This document shows, in pieces, positions 1-7,800 of a stretch of 64,000 bases of DNA. The position numbers were made by a program, and so were the translations under genes. The DNA is from Desulfobotulus pelophilus (lineage in GTDB: Bacteria; Desulfobacterota; Desulfobacteria; Desulfobacterales; ASO4-4). Below the pieces are notes generated by a model. It was given only the letters and a program-made list of their open reading frames with translations. It did not search any database and was not told the DNA's origin. The stretch lies in NCBI RefSeq assembly GCF_026155325.1, contig NZ_JAPFPW010000005.1, positions 1 to 64,000 on the forward strand, read 5' to 3'. Position 1 is the first letter of the stretch; each line of letters begins with the position of its first letter.

Positions 1-34
1 TTCTTGCCTTGAGGCTGCTTAAAAAAATCACGCT

Positions 35-346
35 TCAGGTGACATCTATCTTGACACCTACCGGTAATTTATATTCAATTTGATGCTTACCTATTGAAGC
101 GCAACCGTCTAAGCCGAGTAAGATGGTATAAAAAGCGTCAGTCAATGAATCATCCACGATTCCTTTAACTACATCCAATTGCTGTGCTTCAATGCCAGCT
201 TCTTTCAAAATAGTTAAACGAGATATATCTGAGTCTTCTGAAAAGTAGCCTTCAATTAGCTGACGTTTGAGCTCAGAGAACTCATTCACAAATTCCTCTG
301 AAGATATTGAGATTTTCACTTTTGTCACCATTCCTTCAAAACACAT
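35..346 (-). CDS. Integron-cassette hypothetical protein, about 100 aa
   Basis: I do not recognise this protein. It is a small soluble-looking product with no signal peptide or membrane segment, rich in acidic residues, lying leftmost in a leftward cassette array. The open frame extends upstream to 469, but that extension (about 41 residues) is the translation of an attC recombination site, so I place the start at the ATG at 346 or the ATG at 331; a GAAGGA purine run lies directly before the latter. Its stop (35-37) is close to the window edge, so its own downstream attC site cannot be seen. Function unknown. Confidence 0.6.
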   Translation of the reverse strand: MCFEGMVTKVKISISSEEFVNEFSELKRQLIEGYFSEDSDISRLTILKEAGIEAQQLDVVKGIVDDSLTDAFYTILLGLDGCASIGKHQIEYKLPVGVKIDVT

Positions 347-455
347 AACGCTTTGTACACCGGCCCAGCTGCGGCGTGCCAAAATGTGGTAAAAGAGCGC
401 AGCGACCGCATTTTGGTGCGCCGTAGCTGGGTCCGCGTGCTGCAACTTGTTAAGT
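343..455 (-). repeat. attC recombination site between cassettes
   Basis: Read on the minus strand, the segment begins with the core ACTTAAC (fits RYYYAAC) and ends with GTTATGT (close to GTTRRRY). Between them are long imperfect inverted arms such as CCCAGCTACGGCG and CGCCGCAGCTGGG, and a second pair around CAAAATG and CATTTTG. This is the folded-hairpin layout of integron attC sites. It lies exactly between the stop of the 247-residue gene and the start of the next gene, as expected for a cassette boundary. Confidence 0.85.
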
Positions 456-459
456 GATT

Positions 460-1203
460 TCATGCCCAATGTACTTCTACATGTTTATTATTGAAGTCCG
501 GATCTTCTTCGTTTCCTTTAACTTCACACCACATCGATTCTGGAAGACCTTCAATTTTTATCTTCTTACCATTCTCAATGACGCCTCCTAGTGCTTGAAA
601 TTCGATAAAACGATTTATCATTTCATGTACTGCTCTAGCGTGCTCTTCGGAGACGTCATGAACACTAATGTCTGGTCGTGCAAAAAGCCTTAACCCTCGA
701 GTGCGGTACCATTTTTTGCCATTTTCTTGGGAAGATACCAATATTGTGGTGTGCTGAAACGGTTTTGCCTCTTTTGGAAAAAACACAGATTCCCGCCATT
801 CAGTTGGGCTCCACCATTTAAACCGCTGCGGCTCATATACACAAACGCCACCGTTATCAAGAAAATAGGTTACCAACCCCACAATGTTGCGTAGGTAATC
901 CAGGGTTTCCTGATCTTTGATTTCTGTACGGATGACCATGCAACTTGATGCTTTTTTTATAGCTTTAGCCAATTTGGAGTCCATTCGGCATATTTCATTC
1001 CAAAGATAACCGGATCGAAATCCGTCTCTGTACTCTGGCGAGGCCCCGTCATGGTACTTTGCAATATCTGTATTATCCGGAACCTCAGTAAAATTGTACT
1101 TGGATGCTGAAATACTTGCCCCATTTTCAAACTCTCCGAAGAGGACGAAGAATGAGAATGCCTTTTCTTTAGATGGTAGAAAATATCTTCGATTCCAATT
1201 CAT
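460..1203 (-). CDS. Integron-cassette hypothetical protein, 247 aa
   Basis: Unrecognised protein of 247 residues starting MNWNRRYFL, with no evident signal peptide or transmembrane helix. The middle contains an aromatic-rich stretch (KWWSPTEWRESVFF), and the C-terminal 60 residues are acidic. It is the only gene of its cassette, with attC sites directly upstream and downstream; the stop at 460 falls just before the downstream attC core. Codon use and AT content match the other cassette genes and differ from the GC-richer chromosome to the right, which fits horizontal acquisition. Function cannot be assigned from sequence. Confidence 0.75.
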   Translation of the reverse strand: MNWNRRYFLPSKEKAFSFFVLFGEFENGASISASKYNFTEVPDNTDIAKYHDGASPEYRDGFRSGYLWNEICRMDSKLAKAIKKASSCMVIRTEIKDQETLDYLRNIVGLVTYFLDNGGVCVYEPQRFKWWSPTEWRESVFFPKEAKPFQHTTILVSSQENGKKWYRTRGLRLFARPDISVHDVSEEHARAVHEMINRFIEFQALGGVIENGKKIKIEGLPESMWCEVKGNEEDPDFNNKHVEVHWA

Positions 1204-1211
1204 ATAGTTTC

Positions 1212-1287
1212 ACTTAACGATTTGTTAAAGGGTCGGCTTTAGCCGGTCCCAGTGAGCGAAGCGAACGGTTTGAACTTCTTGTTAGGC
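1212..1287 (-). repeat. attC recombination site (short type)
   Basis: On the minus strand the site runs from GCCTAAC (core, fits RYYYAAC) to GTTAAGT (fits GTTRRRY), 76 bp. An internal hairpin is formed by GGCTAAAGCC, and TTCGCTTCGCTCACTGG occupies the middle. The stop codon TAA of the upstream cassette gene lies inside the first core, a common arrangement in cassette arrays. Confidence 0.85.
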
Positions 1288-1719
1288 ATTGCTTGGTCGG
1301 AAGTCTTCAAGCGACTTGGGAAGGTAGCCAAAAATCCGTACCACATCCCCTGAGGCCTCGTGCTCGAAACCAATTTCTCTTAGTTTTTTGAGAATCCATG
1401 GTGAGTGGTCAATTACCTCGTTTTTGATGAGGCGGCCCCTTGGCCTCTCTTGACGCAAGCCGATATCGAACCACTCAACGCCCATGAAGGGGAACGGTAG
1501 GTGATACCACCATTCGGTGTCCCAGCTTGAAATATGTCCATTTATCCATTTGAAACGATATGAAGGCCGCCACTCAACCTGCTGCCGCATAAAAGTTATT
1601 AATTCGTTCCACTTGGTATTGTTTGCTGCGCCACACAATCCTCTTCTAGCAACAGTTGCTCGAATATTTTCTTTTTCTTCAGATGTGCCGGTATCGGCAA
1701 GCAGCGCCTTGTTATGCAT
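1282..1719 (-). CDS. Integron-cassette hypothetical protein, 145 aa
   Basis: A 145-residue protein rich in tryptophan. From residue ~33 it reads NNTKWNEL, followed by SSWDTEWWYHLPF and VEWFDIGL. These motifs recall a family of small uncharacterised proteins often found in cassettes and toxin/immunity neighbourhoods (possibly DUF6678, from memory and untested). The ATG overlaps the stop of the upstream 438-residue gene (TAATG), indicating translational coupling. The first codons coincide with an attC-like half-site (GCATAAC then AAGGCGCTGC), so the true start may be a few codons further in. Confidence 0.65.
   Translation of the reverse strand: MHNKALLADTGTSEEKENIRATVARRGLCGAANNTKWNELITFMRQQVEWRPSYRFKWINGHISSWDTEWWYHLPFPFMGVEWFDIGLRQERPRGRLIKNEVIDHSPWILKKLREIGFEHEASGDVVRIFGYLPKSLEDFRPSNA
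1703..1719 (-). other. Orphan attC-like half-site at a gene junction
   Basis: On the minus strand, GCATAAC followed by AAGGCGCTGC matches the usual left half (core plus inner box) of an attC site. No matching GTTRRRY partner with inverted arms is seen within the next 150 bases. It sits at the TAATG junction of two genes, so it may be the relic of a cassette boundary that was lost when two cassettes fused. Confidence 0.45.
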
Positions 1720-3035
1720 TAAGACTTCCTGCCTTCGAGGCTATTCTCTACCTGGCTAGGGGTAAATAACCTTTTTGGTGTATGATCGAAAAATCTCATA
1801 TGATATGCTGAAGACCTTTTAGGTCTAATCCTAACCCAAGGATCTTCTATTTCCTCTTCTGAAAACAGCGCTGGAAAATTGGGGTCAATGCTGGTCGAAT
1901 CTATATTTATATCGTCCGACTTAATCTCTTGAAGCTTATAGCCGTTAGAGTAAACATGGATCGCAGTAATCTTTTCAGCTAATGACTTGTTTAGAAAAGG
2001 GAGAAACATTGCATCATCAAGGTCTCTCAAACTAATGACAGGAAAAAACCTAATAAAGCTGCTTTTACTGTAACTTATCGGTAAAAACTCTATTTCTTCT
2101 CTTCCTATAGATGACCCTGAGCCTACAGGAGACCACTTCTCATTCTCATCATCGGCTTCTTCAGTTTTATCGTTCGTCTCATCAAAGTCTATATGCTGCT
2201 CCCATTGACCCGATCCGATACCATATTTAATTCCAGCACGTTGCTCGGTGAAATCCGCTTCCTCATCATCTCTCATTCGATTTGATTTATCAGAAGCTCC
2301 AAATAGCATTGATAATATCTTATGTTTCGGTTCTTTAAGGGTTAGATAACAGAAAGCTCGAAAGTGCCCTATTTCATCCGCACTATATTTTTTATCAAGC
2401 TCAAAAGATACTGTTAAGCTAGCGATTGGATCATTTGACTCTTGAAGAAAAAGCACTCTATTTAGTGTTCCTTCTACTTTTTGAAAACCTGATGAGATAA
2501 CAGATTGAATGTCATCCCCCCAGCGAGAGAAGAAACTAGCTTGTTCTTCTTCAGAAAGGGTTATGTTCAAATATTGAAATCGAATTGAAAAACCATCAGG
2601 ACTATCAAGAACAATTCTGATTCTTTCCCGGTCATATATATCACAAAACAGGATCCCTTTATCCTTCGCGCTTTCAATAAGAGAATCTTTTTCTCCAATT
2701 GTGAGATTAATATTCGTAAAAAAAACAAAAGCCGTTAGGCTAGAGTCTGCGCTGATTGCATTTTCTAAGTCATCAGAAAACTTTTTCTTTATTGTTTTTT
2801 TCTGTTCATCTGAATCATTGCCTTGATTAACAAATCCGACTGCGCCAAATGCAGTTTGCTCGTCTCGATATACAGCTTGAATGTCGCGACCACCATCAGG
2901 ACCACCTCTTGGATGCCGTGGTCTTACATCAGAAAACCTCTTGTCATTAGCAAGAACAGCGCGACACATTTGCTCCCTGTGAAGCTGATTTGTGTCTAAA
3001 TAGCTTTTAAGTCTCTCATCAGTTTGATACGACAA
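1719..3035 (-). CDS. PD-(D/E)XK-like restriction endonuclease candidate, 438 aa
   Basis: The N-terminal ~100 residues look like a restriction-endonuclease-fold domain: REQMCRAVL, then RGGPDGGRDIQAVY (GxDGGRD is typical around the catalytic Asp), then a strand GAVGFVNQ where the usual (E/Q)xK would lie. The expected lysine is not in place, so catalysis is uncertain. The segment TAFVFFTNINLT to GILFCDIYDRERIRIVLD resembles the second half of such nuclease folds. Residues ~165-438 are a long unrecognised region. The gene opens a two-gene cassette unit and is coupled (TAATG) to the small 145-residue gene. Defence function is inferred, not shown. Confidence 0.6.
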   Translation of the reverse strand: MSYQTDERLKSYLDTNQLHREQMCRAVLANDKRFSDVRPRHPRGGPDGGRDIQAVYRDEQTAFGAVGFVNQGNDSDEQKKTIKKKFSDDLENAISADSSLTAFVFFTNINLTIGEKDSLIESAKDKGILFCDIYDRERIRIVLDSPDGFSIRFQYLNITLSEEEQASFFSRWGDDIQSVISSGFQKVEGTLNRVLFLQESNDPIASLTVSFELDKKYSADEIGHFRAFCYLTLKEPKHKILSMLFGASDKSNRMRDDEEADFTEQRAGIKYGIGSGQWEQHIDFDETNDKTEEADDENEKWSPVGSGSSIGREEIEFLPISYSKSSFIRFFPVISLRDLDDAMFLPFLNKSLAEKITAIHVYSNGYKLQEIKSDDINIDSTSIDPNFPALFSEEEIEDPWVRIRPKRSSAYHMRFFDHTPKRLFTPSQVENSLEGRKS

Positions 3036-3057
3036 TATTAAACTTCCTCAATTTTAT

Positions 3058-3184
3058 GCATAACGCCGCGTTAAGGGGTGAGCAACGCAACGACTAACTT
3101 ACCGCATTGCACTAAAAACTAATAAAATCAATGCATAACGAAAATGCTACGCGTTGCGAATCCCTCTTGAACGCTTTGTTAGCT
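3058..3184 (-). repeat. attC site of Vibrio-repeat (VCR) style, 127 bp
   Basis: On the minus strand it starts AGCTAACAAAGCGTTCAAGA and ends TTAACGCGGCGTTATGC: cores AGCTAAC and GTTATGC, with inner boxes CAAAGCG and CGCGGCG. The length and the AGCGTTCAAGAGGG start closely resemble the superintegron repeats of Vibrio. The stop of the 138-residue gene lies in the first core. This is the clearest attC in the array. Confidence 0.92.
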
Positions 3185-3595
3185 GATAGACTTGAAGAAA
3201 TCCGCCATTAGATTCCCCATCAAAGAGAATGGTAAAGGCCTTACACCTTCAAGAAAGTACTGACCGAAAGATTTCTTTTCACTATCTGCAAATTTCGGCA
3301 CCGAGTTTAACGCATTCAAGCCTTTTTGAGTCAGAACGATACGGCATACACCACTAATAAAAGATTGTTCGATAATGATAAATCCTTCTTGATTCAGCCA
3401 CTTTATCGTTGCGTGACAAGTGTGAAACAAAGATTGAGAATCTAGATCATTCTCTTCATTTTCGATGAAATAGTCCCTAACTCGATCCGCAATATCATTT
3501 GGATCTACGACAACTAAATTTGGGAATTTTTCCAAACTAGTATGCATAATCTCTAAAGCAGCACAATTAAAAATGTCTAAGTTTCTCATCATCAT
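3179..3595 (-). CDS. Integron-cassette hypothetical protein, 138 aa
   Basis: A 138-residue soluble protein with the look of a winged-helix fold: IADRVRDYF, then FHTCHATIKWLNQEGFIII, then CRIVLTQKGLNALN (the TxKG pattern is typical of the helix after a wing). I cannot assign a family. It is the first recognisable cassette gene from the right and ends inside the core of the VCR-like attC site. Starts MMMRN; any of the three Met codons could be used. Confidence 0.65.
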   Translation of the reverse strand: MMMRNLDIFNCAALEIMHTSLEKFPNLVVVDPNDIADRVRDYFIENEENDLDSQSLFHTCHATIKWLNQEGFIIIEQSFISGVCRIVLTQKGLNALNSVPKFADSEKKSFGQYFLEGVRPLPFSLMGNLMADFFKSIS

Positions 3596-3602
3596 CCTCT
3601 TC

Positions 3603-3768
3603 AGCTAACGGGGCGGCGGATCAGCTGCAAAGCCGTAGGCAAGCTTGCTTGCCGGAGGATTTGTCTGCTGAATCCGCGTGATGGTCGGCGCGGAGCGCCG
3701 GGCAGCATGCGGATGGTATACGCCGCCCCGATGGCGCGGCGCGAAGCGTCCGCGCCATCAAGTTATTG
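3603..3768 (-). repeat. Degenerate attC-like palindrome at right end of array
   Basis: The minus-strand element ends in GTTAGCT. Its arms GGGGCGGCG (3610-3618) and CGCCGCCCC (3721-3729) pair, and GGATCAGC (3618-3625) and GCTGATCC (3770-3777) form a second, mutually exclusive pairing. A separate GC-rich hairpin (GATGGCGCGG/CCGCGCCATC) occupies 3730-3760. The left core is poor, so the site is probably decayed or interrupted. No integrase or attI is seen to its right. The remaining 3769-4035 shows no gene or clear signal. Confidence 0.45.
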
Positions 3769-4035
3769 TGCTGATCCGTATAACCTTCAGATCTCTTTGA
3801 AATCAGCCAGGTCAATAGGCACAAGACCATAAACTTCTATCTGGATAACACATCATTTTGTTTGTTAATTAGAAAACCATACAACTCCGGACTGACGGTT
3901 TTAAAAGTATTTTTCACCAAAAAACAGAAACCTCATTTTTGATCCATAAAACACTCTTCCTCTGACTACAAGTTTTCTTTTTCCGGGTATCATCCTGCCG
4001 CAAGCCTGCTTTCCCCATGCTATCCAGCTCCGGTT

Positions 4036-4848
4036 TTATTCCAAATCCAGATCCTGAGCCGATACAAAATCCATGACTTCCTTCCACCATGGGAGATTCG
4101 GGGATACGGGCATGGCATTGTGGCGTGCACCGTCAAAAATCCAGAGCTTTTTTTCCATACCAAGGGACTGGTAGAGCCGTTTTCCATGTTTGATGGGAAT
4201 AATCTCGTCTTCTCCCGCAAGAAGAACCGCCACCCTGCCTTCAAAGTTTTTCAGGTTTTCCATGCTGTTGTATCTATCTTTTGCCAGCAGGCGGGCGGGA
4301 AGAAACCAGTAATGACTCTGGGCAAGATCCGGAAGGCTGTCCCAGGGGAGAAAAAGAACTGCACCTTTGACGGGAATGTCCGTTTTTTTCAGGGCCGCTG
4401 CCACCACGCCGCAGCCTAAGGATTCGCCCCAGAGATAAAGGGGACCGCCATAGGATTCATGGGCAAGGCGGATGCTCTGCAGGGCATCTTCCACTAAGGT
4501 TGTCTCGGAAATCTTGCCCCTGCGGCCGCCATAGCCCGGATATTCGGCCAGAATTACCCGGAAGTTATGTCTGGAAAGGGCTGTGGTGTAAAATGTCCTG
4601 TGCCAGGCGGACCCTGCATTGCCGTGGAACAGAAGTACGGTTCCGGCCGGTTTATCAGGCTCCGGACTGGCGATGAAACCACGGTATTCCTTTTCTTCTG
4701 GCCAGTGGCGAAGACCCTGAGTGATTGCCTGTTTCGGTGAAAGGGCCTGTTTGTCCGGCATATAAAGAAGGCTTCTCTGCATGGCAAAAAGCAGAAGGCA
4801 GAAAAGTACATAACCCGCAAGGATATACAACACTATTTTTTCCATCAC
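4036..4848 (-). CDS. Membrane-anchored alpha/beta hydrolase (ABHD12/13-like)
   Basis: A 270-residue serine hydrolase with an N-terminal membrane anchor (residues ~4-22, IVLYILAGYVLFCLLLFAM). Oxyanion motif LLFHGNAG, YPGYGG loop, nucleophile elbow GESLG, acid GEDEIIP, and histidine DGARHN complete the triad in the expected order. The family includes depalmitoylases and lysolipid or thioester hydrolases; the exact substrate is unknown. It follows the PfaA-like synthase by 38 bases on the same strand and is probably the last gene of that operon, so a role in product release or lipid remodelling is plausible but inferred. Confidence 0.8.
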   Translation of the reverse strand: MMEKIVLYILAGYVLFCLLLFAMQRSLLYMPDKQALSPKQAITQGLRHWPEEKEYRGFIASPEPDKPAGTVLLFHGNAGSAWHRTFYTTALSRHNFRVILAEYPGYGGRRGKISETTLVEDALQSIRLAHESYGGPLYLWGESLGCGVVAAALKKTDIPVKGAVLFLPWDSLPDLAQSHYWFLPARLLAKDRYNSMENLKNFEGRVAVLLAGEDEIIPIKHGKRLYQSLGMEKKLWIFDGARHNAMPVSPNLPWWKEVMDFVSAQDLDLE

Positions 4849-4886
4849 GACTCCAGAGAATTTTTAAAGTCAGGGGCAATGGATTT

Positions 4887-7800
4887 TCATCCCGCGGATC
4901 GCTGCCTGTCCGGAAGGGAAAAGGAGCCGTCCGCTGAGGATGCATGGTCACCTTCCATGCAGGGGCTAAGGGTGATGCCCCCTGTTTTGAAGTTTTCCGC
5001 CATGGCCTCACTGCCTGTCATGGTCAGGCCCCTTATTTCCATGCAGGGCATATCATCGTTGTCCAGAAAGGAGATGTTGCCTAAAAGCATATGACTGCTG
5101 CCGTTTTCCGCTGTATAAATCAGTCCCTTTACCTTGTCCGGAGTAAAGGATGAAGTCGTAAAAGAATGGGGCAGATGAAGGGACTTCACATGGGTGGGCA
5201 GGCAGACGCTGCCCCTGCTTTCAAAGCCGAAGAGGCAGGCCAGTTGCATGGCACTGTCCAGAATCAGGGATAATGGATCGGGATGGGCCTTGAGAACTTC
5301 CGGAGCAAGGCTGGCTTTCATGCCATTATCTCCCATGATCTCAATTTTCTGCAGTACCTGATAGGCTCTGCCGTGGAAAAGGATCTCATCATATACGATC
5401 CGGCAGTCTCTGGGATAGGACCGGGGATGGATGAGGACAGGGGATAGCTGGGGGCGGACACTGCCGGAACGGATGGTGCAGCGCATCCGGGGGGTAGCCG
5501 GTTTTCTTTCCAGAGATACCAGCGTCCGCTCACGGCCTTTTTTTTGCACTTCCAGAGGAAGAAGGCTGTCTTCATTCAGAATACAGCCCTTTAACAGGCG
5601 AAGATCCTCAAGAATCCGGAAGTCAGTATCCGGATTTGGGCGAAAATCCGGCCTTTCTTCCTGACGCAGGATTTCACAGGCAAGGGAGGCAAAGGGAACC
5701 ACTGCTTTGCCTGCAATGCTGTGGTCCGTAAATTCAGGCCGGGTTCTGACGGAAAAGATGCGCAGGGTTTCAGGCGCACTGTCTGGGGTTTTCTCTGTTT
5801 TCAGAGTTTTTTTTTCCGCCTCCCTGCCTGCTGCCAGCAGTACTTCAGGGTCATTGCCGGAAAGAATTTCGTGGGAGAAGGCTTCGCTGCCCTTATCCAG
5901 AGGAATCAGACCCACACCCTGTCGCTGAAAGTGCCGTGCCAGAGCAGGGGTGACCATGCCCCCTTCCCAGGGGCCCCAGCAGATGGATAGAGCCCGGCAA
6001 TTTTTGCGTGTGAGGTTTTCTCTCCGGGCGAGGGCGTTGAGAACGCCATTGGCCATGGCATAGTCCGCCTGTCCGGGATTGCCCTCCAGACTGGCAACGG
6101 AGGAAAAGAAAATCATGGCCTTCATGGGCATATCTTTCAGTGCCTCGGCCATATGCTTTGCAAAAAGGGCTTTCACGGAAAAGACTTTGCTGAAATCCTC
6201 TGCGCTTTTATCCACCATGGCCTTATCCGACAGTACACCGGCTCCGTGAACCCAGAGGGAGGGCAGGGTATTTTCTTCCTTTAGTTTTTTGAAAAGCCCT
6301 TCAATGGCATCCGGCTTTTCAAGGTCCATGGAAAGGTAGCGGGCATCGCAGCCAAGGCTTTTCATTTTTTTGAGGGTGTCACGGATGGCGCGACCGTTTT
6401 TTATCCGGTTGAACTCCGTATCCAGCTCTCTGGGCGTGGGAGTTTTTTCTGCAAAATGGTGGCGCAGCAGGGCTTTCCGGATGTCTTCTTTTTTCTGGAT
6501 GCCGGACAGCCAGAGGGGTTCGGGGCCGGGTTCCGGAGATCGGCCCGTAAAGAGCATGCGGCAGGGCCAGGAACGGGCCAGAGCTTCCACACAGGCTGCT
6601 GTTACGCCGTAGGCTCCGCCGGTGATGAGCATGAGATCGTCCTTGGCAGGGGGCGCAAGGGCTGGATTCTTTTCTTCGGCGGAACATTCCTTGAGAAGGG
6701 GGGTGCGGATGTGGCCTGAGGCATCGCATCCAAGGATCAGGGGGCCACGGCTGAAGAGGAGCTTTTTCATCAGAGGCTCCGCTGCGCCTGCTTCTCCGGA
6801 AAGATCCGCAAGGCGAAGGGCCATATCCGGCCATTCCTTCTGCAGGGTTCTCATGAGTCCTGCAAGGCTCTGGGTTTCAGGGGAAGCGCTGAAAGGATCA
6901 CTGGACCCAAGGCTTCCGTCACTCCGGGTGATGATGCAGAGGGAGCAGGCCTTAGAAGATGCAAGGGCTTTTTTGCCCCATGACCCAAGAAAGACGAACA
7001 GCTTTTGCAGGGCTTTTTCATCGTTATGGGCTGCCCATGGCACAATCAGGCTGGGCTGAAAGGAGGCGAGGGCTTCTTCGGCACGGCAGAGTTTCGGAGT
7101 TTTTCCGATGAGGGATTGCTTTATGGGAAAAAGGCCTGTTTCATCGCAAAAGTCCTGCAGCAGAGCCAGAGAAGCGGGAATGTTTTCATCCTCAGGATCA
7201 AAGGCCTCCCAGTGGATGGTGCTTCGGATAAGGGAGATTTCCTCCGCAGACGGCTCTGTGTCAGCGGAGGACTGTCTGCTTTCTGAAGCTGGGGAAGCTG
7301 TTTCCTTTATTGCAGTGATGGGAGAAGGCAGGTCTTTTTCCGGTGCAGGATCTGAAATCAGAGCTGCGATGGCCTGCACGCTGCGGCACTCCTGCAGGGT
7401 TTCTGCGGGAATCGTGGCCAGAGAGGGATAGATGCCTTCCAGCTCCGAGAGAATTTCTACTCTTTTGATGGAGTCTATGCCCAGATCCGCTTCCAGATCC
7501 ATGTCTGCCTGAATCATCTCTTCGGGGTAACCCGTATGGCGGGCGATGATGGAACGGATCGCTGCGGCGGCATCTGCAGGAAATACATTTTCCTGTACTT
7601 TATGGCTGTTATGGGATTTTTCATGGGTTGGCTGTGCATCCGGAACCACAAGGGCCGCTATGGCGGATATGCTGCGGGCTGTGGCAAGAATTTCCTGGGC
7701 CAGGGTGGCGAGGCCGGGATAAATGCCTTCCAGTTCGGAGAGAATTTCCACCCTTTTGATGGAGTCTATGCCCAGATCTGCTTCCAGATCCATGTCTGCC

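Noticed and set aside
3621-3830. A 69-residue ORF at the right end of the cassette array
   Set aside because: It lies in the GC-rich hairpins of the attC-like element and shows no protein features.
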